Below, in pieces: positions 46,024-54,041 of a stretch of 64,000 bases of DNA (positions are counted from its first letter, which is position 1; each line of letters starts with the position of its first letter). The notes below the pieces were generated by a model. That model was given only the letters and a program-made list of their open reading frames with translations. It had not been told where the DNA came from and searched no databases. Origin of the DNA: Streptomyces canus (lineage in GTDB: Bacteria; Actinomycetota; Actinomycetes; Streptomycetales; Streptomycetaceae); assembly GCF_041435015.1 (NCBI RefSeq), contig NZ_CP107989.1, forward strand, positions 1,302,001 to 1,366,000, given 5' to 3'. The position numbers were made by a program, and so were the translations under genes.

Positions 46024-47082
46024 GTGTCAGGCAAGCGGTCACCGGTCCGCAGGCCCACGATGAAGGACATCGCCCGGCAGGCCGGCGTCTCCCAGAGCGC
46101 GGTCTCCTTCGCACTGAACGGCCGCCCCGGGGTCTCCGAGGACACCCGCGACCGGGTGCGAAGGGTCGCCGAGGAACTCGGCTGGCGCCCGAGCACCGCG
46201 GCCCGCGCGCTGTCCGGGGAGGGCGCCGCCACGGTGGGCTTCGTCCTGGCCCGCCCGGCCGAGACGCTCGGCGTCGACTCCTTCTTCCTCCAACTCGTCT
46301 CCGGGATACAGGAAGTGCTCGCGGAGCGTCATCTCGGGCTGCTGTTCCAGGTGGTGGAGGACGTCGAGGACGAGTGCGCGGTGTACCGGCGCTGGTGGGC
46401 CGAACACCGGGTGGACGGTGTCCTGGTGGTCGACCCGCGCACCGACGACCCGCGCACCGGGGTCCTCGACGAACTGGGCCTGCCCGGCGTGGTGATCGGC
46501 GGCGCCCCCGACGAACGCCACCCGGGGCTGTCGACCGTCTGGGCGGACGACGCGGGCGCGATGGCCGCGGTCGTGGACGAGCTGTACGCGCTGGGCCACC
46601 GGCGGATCGTGCACATCGCGGGCCTGCCGGGGCTGGCGCACACCGAGCGCCGTATCCGCACCCTGCGGGCGGAGGCCGAACGGCGCGGGCTGACCGGGGT
46701 GAAGTCGGTGACCACCGACTACTCGGACGCCGCGGGCGCTGCCGTGACCCGCAGGGTCCTGGAGGCGCCCGCTCCCCCGACCGCGCTGATCTACGACAAC
46801 GACGTGATGGCCCTCGCCGGAGTCGCCGCCGCGACCGAACTGGGCCACTCGGTGCCCGGGGACGTGTCGGTGGTCGCCTGGGAGGACTCGGCACTGTGCC
46901 GCATGGTCAAGCCGTGGCTGTCGGCCCTGTCCCGGGACAGCGTGGAGTTCGGCCGTACGGCGGCCACGGAACTGACCGCGCTGCTGGACGGCGGTCCGGC
47001 GCGGACGGTACGGGTGCCGGTGCCCCGGCTGATCGTGCGGGACAGCACGGGCGTTGGTCGTGAGGTGCGACCGCTACGATGA
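46024..47082 (+). CDS. LacI-family transcriptional regulator
   Basis: 352 aa from a GTG at 46024 (GGGGAA upstream). The HTH and hinge helix are in TMKDIARQAGVSQSAVSFALNG and the following ARALSG, read here as TMKDIARQAGVSQSAVSF. A periplasmic-binding-protein-like ligand domain follows from about residue 70 to the end. It is divergent from the N-glycan importer operon and is the likely repressor of it, perhaps also of GH85-GH38 and GH29/GH20. Its stop overlaps the start of the Trypco1-like gene (ATGA at 47079-47082), which is unusual because the two functions look unrelated. Confidence 0.9.
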   Translation: MSGKRSPVRRPTMKDIARQAGVSQSAVSFALNGRPGVSEDTRDRVRRVAEELGWRPSTAARALSGEGAATVGFVLARPAETLGVDSFFLQLVSGIQEVLAERHLGLLFQVVEDVEDECAVYRRWWAEHRVDGVLVVDPRTDDPRTGVLDELGLPGVVIGGAPDERHPGLSTVWADDAGAMAAVVDELYALGHRRIVHIAGLPGLAHTERRIRTLRAEAERRGLTGVKSVTTDYSDAAGAAVTRRVLEAPAPPTALIYDNDVMALAGVAAATELGHSVPGDVSVVAWEDSALCRMVKPWLSALSRDSVEFGRTAATELTALLDGGPARTVRVPVPRLIVRDSTGVGREVRPLR

Positions 47083-47471
47083 GCAGTCCGTCCGGATCGG
47101 ACAGAAGGGCACAGCAGTTGGGCGAGGAAGCGGATGTAACGGTTCCGGTCGAGGTGGACGGGCAGAAGATTCTCGTCTCGGTCGGAGCAGCCGGAGCGCA
47201 CAGCGGATCCGGACTGGCCGAGGAGCAGGAGATCGGCTGGCGGGCGCCGCGTCTGGAGACCGTGCTCGACAGCCTGACCGCCGTGGCCCGGGCCATGGGC
47301 ACCCGGCTCCAGCAGACCGGCGCTTCGAAGGCGACAGTGGAGTTCGGCTGTGATGTCTCCCTCGACACCGGCCAGTTGCTGGCGGTGGTCGGCAAGGCGT
47401 CCTCGAAGTCGGCGTGGAAGGTGACGCTGGAGTGGACCGCTCCGGAAACCGGTGAGTCCCCGGAGCGATAG
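47079..47471 (+). CDS. Trypsin-co-occurring protein (Trypco1, CU044_2847-like)
   Basis: 130 aa. After a short variable N terminus the domain begins VTVPVEVDGQKILVSV and ends with VEFGCDVSLDTGQLLAVVGK and WKVTLEW. This is the arrangement of the small beta-rich trypsin-co-occurring domain 1, found next to trypsin-like proteases fused to NTPase modules in actinobacteria. The ATG at 47079 overlaps the LacI stop by 4 bp; a TTG at 47118 is an alternative start. Only 2 nt separate its stop from the protease-NACHT gene, so the two form one unit. Its job is unknown; it may be a substrate or regulator of the protease. Confidence 0.75.
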   Translation: MSSPSGSDRRAQQLGEEADVTVPVEVDGQKILVSVGAAGAHSGSGLAEEQEIGWRAPRLETVLDSLTAVARAMGTRLQQTGASKATVEFGCDVSLDTGQLLAVVGKASSKSAWKVTLEWTAPETGESPER

Positions 47472-47473
47472 GC

Positions 47474-50400
47474 ATGGACGGCTGGAGAGATCCGCTGGAG
47501 GCCGCCACCGTCGCCCTGGACCTCCTGGACGGAAGCGGCGGCGGTACGGGATTCGTCCTCGCCCCCGGAACCGTGGTCACCTGCGCTCACGTGGTCGCCG
47601 GGGCCGCCACGGTGCGCGGCCGCATCGTGGCGACCGGGACCGAACTCACGCTGACACTGTCCGAGGACTCACTCCATCGCGCGGCGAACGGCTTGGACAT
47701 CGCGTTTCTGCGGTTCGAGGCGGAGGCCCCCGCCCCGACGTACGTGCTCACCGCACCGCACACCGCGTTCGGCGACCGCCTGTGGGTCTACGGCCATCCG
47801 CGCGGCGACTACCGCGCGGGCCAGTGGGCCGCCCTCGAGTACCAGGGCGACTCCCGCCTGTCCTTCGACGACCCGCTGCCGCTGCCCCGCGGCTTCGGCA
47901 CTCCTGTCGGTGAGGGCTTCAGCGGCAGCCCGGTGGTCAACCGGCGCACCGGCGGGGTGTGCGGGATGCTCGCCCGCTCCAACAAGGCGGGCAGCGCACA
48001 CATGGTGCCGGTCTCCGAGATCCTCTCCCGATGCCCCGCACCGGCACCGCCCGTGCCCTGGCTGGACGCGCTCACCGACGAGCAGTTGCGGGCCGGCGGC
48101 TACCGCTATCCCGGCACCCGGCTGCGCGACTACCTCACCGCCGCTCGGGACGCCGCGGACGAGCATCCGTACGCCGCGGTCCTCACCGACGCGCAGGACA
48201 TTCCACTGTCGACCGTCTACGTCCGCCAGGAGGCGGCGCCCGCCGACGAGACGACGGTGGACGCGGCTTCCCCGGACCGCGACCGCCGCCGGGGCAGGGC
48301 ACGGCCGAGCGCCGAGAGCGTACTTCCGGACCACCGCCACGTGCTGTTCACCGGCGGTGCCGGAACAGGCAAGTCGAGCCTCCTGCGGCGGCTGGCCTAC
48401 ACCGGAACCTCTGCTTGGCTGGACGACCCGGCACGGGCGCCGTCGTACGTACCCGTACGCGTGGAGGCCTCCGAACTCCTCGACCGCCCCTTCCCGGAGG
48501 CGCTGGCCCGGGCGGTCGGCCGTGATCTCCAGGGTCTGCGGCGCTCACTGCTTCCGGAGTCCTTCGAAGCCGCCCCGCTGCCCTCGGTGGACTGGCTGGT
48601 GTGCGTCGACGGGCTCGACGAAATCCTCGACCCGGACGGGCGCGGCAAGGTCATCCGGCTGGTCCAGAACTGGGCTCGTGAACCCTACGTGCGCTTCGTG
48701 GTCGCCAGCCGCTCGCTGGTCACCGCCGAGATGAACCGGCTCGGCGCGCTGAGCCGCTACTCACTGCAGGAGTTCGGCGACCAGGAGATCACCGGCGTCG
48801 CCCAGGCCTGGTTCACGGCGCTGGACGTGCCCGACGCACCCCGGCGGGCCGCGGAGCTGGCGGTCGGCCTGCGCCGCGGCCGCCTCGCGGAGGTCGCACG
48901 CAATCCGCTCTACCTGACCATGATCTGCGTGGTCGCCGCCCTGCACGAGCTGCCCCGCAATCCCGCCGAACTGTATGCGCGGTTCATCGGCGTGCTGCGC
49001 GAGAAGGGCACGGCACGGCTCCGGCGCAGCGGACGGGCCGGACACGGCATCACCCCGGTCCTCCTGGAGCGGGTGCACGGCGTGTTGTATCCAGCCGCCG
49101 AAGCACGGCAGAACGGTGACACGAGACCACTCCTCGACCATGTGCAGGATCTGCTCGCCGAGCGGTTCCCGGAGTCGTCCGCGGACCGCGACACGGTCCT
49201 GGACGCCCTCACCTTCACCGGACTGGTCCGACGTCACGGCGAGGACCTGCACTTCCTCCACCACACCATTCAGGAGTACCTGGCCGCGCACTCCCTGGCG
49301 GACCGCCTCGGCCCCACGGCCCCGGAGGCCCTGGCCACCGTGCGCGAGGCCATCGCGGCCGAACGTCCCAACCTGGTGCTCTTCATGGCCGCCCGTTGGC
49401 AGGCTCAGGGCATGCCGCTGGAGGAGTTCCTGCGCACCGTCGTGGACGGCGGCGGCTGGCGCGACCTGCTGCTGTGCGCGACGATCCTGAGCGACGAACT
49501 GGTGACGGACGAGGAGCTGACCGGTCGGTTCACACGCGCGGTGATCAAACTGACCGACCGGTCCGTCACCGTGGGAGACCTCGATGTCCCCACCGTGCTG
49601 GACCGGCTGTACGCGGTGCTCGACACAGCGGGCCTGGCCTCAGTCGTCACCGATCCCTCCCTCCCGCACGCGGTGCGTGCCGAGGCGCTGAAGCATCATG
49701 TGCGCCGCGGCGCCGACGGTACGGCCGAGCTGGCCGCCGGGCTGGCCGACGATCCGTGCCTCCTGGGCAACGTGCGGGTCGAGGCGGCCTCGTCGCTGGC
49801 GCGAGCGGGCGACACCGAGGGCGCGTGCCGTCGTCTGCTCGCTCTGGCGGAAGATCCCGGCCGGGTCCCGGAAACCCGGCTGGCAGCGGCTGTCGCACTC
49901 CTCCCGCTCGACCACCTCGCCGCGACCGACGCCCTGTGCGAGCTTCTGCGGACCTCGGAGTTCCCTTATCACCATGTCGACTATTTCCGCGACATCCGCC
50001 CCGCCCCTCTCCCCGAGGAGACACTCACCGCCCTGGCCGACGCATTGCAGGACAATCCGGTGCTGACCGATGCCCCCTTCACGACCCGGTATCTGAAGGG
50101 CCGGGTCCTGGCCCCGGAGCTGCCGGGACTTCTCGTGGACCTGTGCTCGGATCCTGCCGCGCCCCTGTATCTCCGCCACCGGGCGACATGGGACCTCCCC
50201 GCGGACCAAAGGCGCCAGAACTCCGAAACCGTGCGTCTGGTCCGCACTCAGGTCGTCGAAAGCCCCGACTCGCCTGACTACGCGGTGGCCACGGCGATGG
50301 GCGGCGTCGCTGACGCGGCCCTCGCCGAACGTGTGGCACGGAACGCGCGGCTGAGCCACTTCCCCCGGCGCGAAGCCATCACACGGCTCATCCAGCTCGG

Positions 50401-52243
50401 CCGCCTGTCGGTCGCGAGGGAGTGCGTGGACGGTCTTCTTGCCGACGCCGCGGGCGGATGGTCCCTCCGGGACCTCGGCCGGGTCCTGCCCACGCTGGGA
50501 GATCCGGCCCGACACGCGCAGCTGGCGGCGGAGGCCTTCCACGATTCCACGCTCTCCGTCGACGAACGCATCGCCGACGCCGAGTCGCTGGCGGACCTCG
50601 GTCTCACGGACGAACTGGACGTCACATTGACGCAGATGGCGACCGACCCGGCCATCGGAGCCGCGGACCGGCTCCTGGCCGTGGAAGCGCTGGACGAGCT
50701 GGACGCGCCGGACGTCGACGTCCTTCTCACCGCGATCGCGGCGGACGCCACGCTGCCCGGGGACGTCCGCCAGGACGCGGCGACGCAATTGCTGGCCACC
50801 GGGGAGCGGGACACCGCCTCGCGGCTGCTGCGCCGGATCGCCGAGGACCCGCAGGCAGGCATGGACGACCGCGTCAAGGCACTCTCCGCCCTGGCGGAGG
50901 TCGACGTGCGCGCCGCCTCCGAAACCCTGCACCACCTCCTCGACGAGGCCGGACTGCCCGACGAGCACCTGTGGCGGCTTCTCGATCTCGGGGACGCCCT
51001 GAGCCCCGACGCCACGCTCCGAGGACGGCTGGAGACGATGCTGGAGGACGAGTCCGTGCCCACGGACTCGCTGCTGGGGTTCAAGGGCGAGTCCTGGCTG
51101 CACCGTTCGGCCGTCGTACCTCACGCCGGCCGGGTTCTGACGCGCATCGCCGCGGACCCCACGGCCGATCCGCACGACCGGGCCCGGGCCGCCTGCGACC
51201 TCCTCGGGCTGATCCCCTACGCGCAGTGGAGAACGCTGATGGCCGGCGTCGGCCACGATCCTCTGCACAGCCTGAGCCTCCACCTGACGCTGGGAGCCCT
51301 GTCCACCCACACGTCGAATCCGACACTGTGGCAGACCCTGGGCTTCTACCAGGGCGACGAGGGAACGCACGTCCCGGCGACCGCCCTCGCCAGGGCGGAT
51401 TCCCGTGATCCCGCCGCTCAGTGGGTCGACCTCGTCACGCGGCGGCAACCGGAGGCAGTCACCCGGCTCGGGCACCTGTGGCTCCTGGTGGAGGACGAAC
51501 GCACCGACGTCCGCGTACGCGCCATGCTTCTCGCCTGGGCACAGGACGACTCGGTCCCCGTCCCGGAGAGATGCGCGACCGTCGAGACCGCCGGCGGAAG
51601 CCTCGACGAGCCGTGGTTCGCCCTGGCCGAGGATGACAGCACACCGCCGGAACTCCGTGTTGCGGTCTGCGAGCACCTGCCGGCGAGCGGCGCGCTCAGC
51701 CGCATTCCCGTCGCCCGCGCCCTGGCCTCCGACCCAGCCTGCACCGTCGGGGTCCGCGCGCGGGCCGCCGCGCTGCTCGCCGCGGACTTGGGTGAGGAGG
51801 GCCGGGCCGTCCTGCGCTCGCTCTCCCGTCCCGGCACGTCCGACGCGGAGGCCCATCTCGCCGTAGCGGCCGCCTGGGCGAAACTCGACGTCGGACGTGA
51901 GGCGGAGGCCGCCTGCCGCAGGGTCGTGGACGGCGACGACGCGAACGTGCAGCAGCGTGTTCTGGCGGCGGCCCGGCTCATGAAGTGGCGCTCGGCGCGG
52001 GGACGGGCGTCGGAGGTGCTCCGCTCTGCGCTCGCCGACCGACACGCACCCGTCGGCGTACGCGTCGAAGCCGCTGAGACGCTGATCGCTTTCCGTGAAA
52101 CGGCCGAGGCCCATTTGGGCTTGTTGCGCCTGGCCCTCGAACTCGGCCCCGGTCACCGGGAGCAGGCCCGCGTCCTCGATCTCCTCCCCTGCGATCTGCG
52201 AGCGTGCGTGCCGGGCGCCCAGGAGGCGACACGCAGGAGCTGA
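47474..52243 (+). CDS. Trypsin-like protease-NACHT NTPase-HEAT repeat protein
   Basis: 1589 aa, cytosolic. Residues 1-190: trypsin-like serine protease with a full triad, His39 (TCAHVVAG), Asp75 (NGLDIAFL) and Ser150 (GEGFSGSPVV). About 195-285: linker ending in PLSTVYVRQEA. About 290-640: NACHT ATPase with Walker A GGAGTGKSS (Lys300), Walker B VDGLDE (379-383 centred on D379-E383), a sensor Arg in VVASRSLV, and the family's HHTIQEYLAAHSLA near 597-610. About 650-1589: a long alpha-helical array of HEAT-like repeats of roughly 35-40 residues, for example LRRIAEDPQAGMDDRVKALS. This is the plan of NTP-dependent conflict systems: repeats sense, NACHT oligomerises, the protease acts. Target and trigger are unknown. 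Confidence 0.9.
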   Translation: MDGWRDPLEAATVALDLLDGSGGGTGFVLAPGTVVTCAHVVAGAATVRGRIVATGTELTLTLSEDSLHRAANGLDIAFLRFEAEAPAPTYVLTAPHTAFGDRLWVYGHPRGDYRAGQWAALEYQGDSRLSFDDPLPLPRGFGTPVGEGFSGSPVVNRRTGGVCGMLARSNKAGSAHMVPVSEILSRCPAPAPPVPWLDALTDEQLRAGGYRYPGTRLRDYLTAARDAADEHPYAAVLTDAQDIPLSTVYVRQEAAPADETTVDAASPDRDRRRGRARPSAESVLPDHRHVLFTGGAGTGKSSLLRRLAYTGTSAWLDDPARAPSYVPVRVEASELLDRPFPEALARAVGRDLQGLRRSLLPESFEAAPLPSVDWLVCVDGLDEILDPDGRGKVIRLVQNWAREPYVRFVVASRSLVTAEMNRLGALSRYSLQEFGDQEITGVAQAWFTALDVPDAPRRAAELAVGLRRGRLAEVARNPLYLTMICVVAALHELPRNPAELYARFIGVLREKGTARLRRSGRAGHGITPVLLERVHGVLYPAAEARQNGDTRPLLDHVQDLLAERFPESSADRDTVLDALTFTGLVRRHGEDLHFLHHTIQEYLAAHSLADRLGPTAPEALATVREAIAAERPNLVLFMAARWQAQGMPLEEFLRTVVDGGGWRDLLLCATILSDELVTDEELTGRFTRAVIKLTDRSVTVGDLDVPTVLDRLYAVLDTAGLASVVTDPSLPHAVRAEALKHHVRRGADGTAELAAGLADDPCLLGNVRVEAASSLARAGDTEGACRRLLALAEDPGRVPETRLAAAVALLPLDHLAATDALCELLRTSEFPYHHVDYFRDIRPAPLPEETLTALADALQDNPVLTDAPFTTRYLKGRVLAPELPGLLVDLCSDPAAPLYLRHRATWDLPADQRRQNSETVRLVRTQVVESPDSPDYAVATAMGGVADAALAERVARNARLSHFPRREAITRLIQLGRLSVARECVDGLLADAAGGWSLRDLGRVLPTLGDPARHAQLAAEAFHDSTLSVDERIADAESLADLGLTDELDVTLTQMATDPAIGAADRLLAVEALDELDAPDVDVLLTAIAADATLPGDVRQDAATQLLATGERDTASRLLRRIAEDPQAGMDDRVKALSALAEVDVRAASETLHHLLDEAGLPDEHLWRLLDLGDALSPDATLRGRLETMLEDESVPTDSLLGFKGESWLHRSAVVPHAGRVLTRIAADPTADPHDRARAACDLLGLIPYAQWRTLMAGVGHDPLHSLSLHLTLGALSTHTSNPTLWQTLGFYQGDEGTHVPATALARADSRDPAAQWVDLVTRRQPEAVTRLGHLWLLVEDERTDVRVRAMLLAWAQDDSVPVPERCATVETAGGSLDEPWFALAEDDSTPPELRVAVCEHLPASGALSRIPVARALASDPACTVGVRARAAALLAADLGEEGRAVLRSLSRPGTSDAEAHLAVAAAWAKLDVGREAEAACRRVVDGDDANVQQRVLAAARLMKWRSARGRASEVLRSALADRHAPVGVRVEAAETLIAFRETAEAHLGLLRLALELGPGHREQARVLDLLPCDLRACVPGAQEATRRS

Positions 52244-52498
52244 CGTCGAGGGCGACGACGACCGGGCGCGCCCGAGCGGCCCGGCCGCCTCCACATCCCG
52301 CGGTGCGAGCCCGACCGCGACGCCCGTGGACCCTGTCGATCCAGGCCCTGATCCGGCACGGCACCGTCCACACGATCTGCCCGAACACATTTACCGCACC
52401 TGCGCCGAGCACCTGCCGGCCGGCGCCTGACACGGCAGCGGGAGGGCGCCGACGACCTGGTACGGCTGGAGACCTGGGACGCCTGGCGGCCGGGGCCG

Positions 52499-54031
52499 TC
52501 AGACCCGGGACCGGTACAGCCCGAACTCCGCCATCCGTACGGCACCTCGAGCTTGTGTCACCCGCACCCGCCACCTCCGGGCCCGTACCGGAGTCGACAA
52601 CAACAGGATGCGGCTGGCGCCGATGGTCCCGGCGCCCGTGGCCTCCGTCCAGGCGCCGTCGCGGAACGCCTCGACGACGAAGCTCTCCACCTGCTGGCCG
52701 TGCCGGATGTCCTCGGCGAGGCGGATGCGGTCGATCTCGTGTTCCGTGCCGAGGTCGACGGTGACGCGGCCCGGTGCCGACGTGGTGCGACCGCGCGCGG
52801 CCAGGTCGTTCGGGAGCTCCCGCTCGATCCGTTCCCTGAACTCCCGCAGTCGCACGACGTCCGTGCCGTGCAGCCGGCCCTCCGTGTCCGGTGGGACATT
52901 CAGCAGCAGCACCGCGTTGCGCCCCACCGAACCGAAGAAGATCTCCGTCAAGTAGTCGACTGATTTGGGCTGTTGGTCGGCGTGGTAGAACCAGCCGTCG
53001 CGGATGGAGACGTCGCACTCGGCGGGCCACCACTGGAGGTAGTCCGTCGCGGGCTGCGCCTTCACCAGGGCGGCGCGACTGCCCTCGTCGGGGGTGTCGT
53101 AGGACAGGGCCCAGTCGGTGCGGCCGTACTGGTTCTCCTTGACCGGGATGACGCTCCACTCGTCCTCGCGCGCGATGCCGCTCTCGTTGCCGACCCAGCG
53201 CAGGTCGGGGCCGGTGACGGCGATCGCCGCGTCCGGGGCGAGGGTCCGCACCAGGGTGTACCAGCTGTCCCAGTCGTAGCTCTCCACCTTCTCGGGCGGG
53301 ATGTGCCCCTGCGCGCCGTCGAACCACACCTCGTCGACGGGCCCGTACTCGGTGAGCACCTCGTACAGCGTGTTGAGCATGTGGGCGCCGTAGTCGGTGG
53401 CGTCCAGGGTGTGGAAACGGTCCGGCGTACGGTCGTCGCCCGCCACGAGGGTCGGGATCGTGCGCGGGGAGCGGGCACTGCCGTTGGCGTACACACCGTG
53501 CAGGTACTGGTTCTCGTCGGCGGGTGAGATGTAGACGCCGACCTTGAGGCCGTGGCGGCGCATGGAGTCGGCGAAGGAACGCAGCACATCGCCCCGACCC
53601 TCGCGCCAACTGCTCGATGCCACCGAGTGGTCGGTGTAGCGGGAGGGATAGAGAACGAAGCCGTCGTGGTGCTTGACGGTGAGGATGGCGAGCCTGAAGC
53701 CGCCGTCCTTCAGGGCCGCCGCCCACTGGTCGGTGTCGAGGCCGGTCGGCTGGAAGACGTCCGGGTCCTCGTCGCCGGTGCCCCACTCCAGGCCGGTGAA
53801 GGTGTTCACGCCGAAGTGCAGGAAAGCGGTCCGCTCGAGGCTCTGCCAGGCGACCTGCCGTGCGGTGGGCCTGACCTGGGACGCCTTGCGGACGAGGTCG
53901 GCCTCGGTGTCGTCCGGGGAGACGGGGATGCGGTAGGAGCGGTCGTCGGTGGCCGCGGCAGCCATCGTGGGGATGCCGGTCACGGCGAGTGCGGTGGCGG
54001 CGGTGACGAAGAGGCGTCTGGAGACGGTCAT
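52499..54031 (-). CDS. Alpha-L-fucosidase, glycoside hydrolase family 29
   Basis: 510 aa. A Tat signal (SRRLFVTAATALAVTG) predicts export. The GH29 catalytic domain has FLHFGVNTFTG, TVKHHDGFVLYPS, the nucleophile Asp in DEVWFDGAQG and LNVPPDTEGRL. The last ~110 residues look like a discoidin/F5-8 type C (CBM32-like) domain, with IDRIRLAEDIRHGQQV and RVRVTQARG. It removes alpha-L-fucose from glycan ends. It lies 10 bp after the GH20 stop, so the pair is an operon, and its product feeds the fucose operon at 27362-35198. The 255-bp gap to the convergent NACHT gene holds no gene I can defend. Confidence 0.92.
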   Translation of the reverse strand: MTVSRRLFVTAATALAVTGIPTMAAAATDDRSYRIPVSPDDTEADLVRKASQVRPTARQVAWQSLERTAFLHFGVNTFTGLEWGTGDEDPDVFQPTGLDTDQWAAALKDGGFRLAILTVKHHDGFVLYPSRYTDHSVASSSWREGRGDVLRSFADSMRRHGLKVGVYISPADENQYLHGVYANGSARSPRTIPTLVAGDDRTPDRFHTLDATDYGAHMLNTLYEVLTEYGPVDEVWFDGAQGHIPPEKVESYDWDSWYTLVRTLAPDAAIAVTGPDLRWVGNESGIAREDEWSVIPVKENQYGRTDWALSYDTPDEGSRAALVKAQPATDYLQWWPAECDVSIRDGWFYHADQQPKSVDYLTEIFFGSVGRNAVLLLNVPPDTEGRLHGTDVVRLREFRERIERELPNDLAARGRTTSAPGRVTVDLGTEHEIDRIRLAEDIRHGQQVESFVVEAFRDGAWTEATGAGTIGASRILLLSTPVRARRWRVRVTQARGAVRMAEFGLYRSRV

Positions 54032-54041
54032 GGGGGGCTCC

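Noticed and set aside
47079..52243. The NACHT module as part of a prophage or integrative element
   Set aside because: No integrase, terminase, tail gene, tRNA end or direct repeat is visible around it in this window.
52244..52498. Possible gene remnant between the NACHT and GH29 genes
   Set aside because: Short frames here look protein-like in places (for example LPEHIYRTCAEHLPAGA) but I can neither name a family nor find a start with a ribosome binding site.
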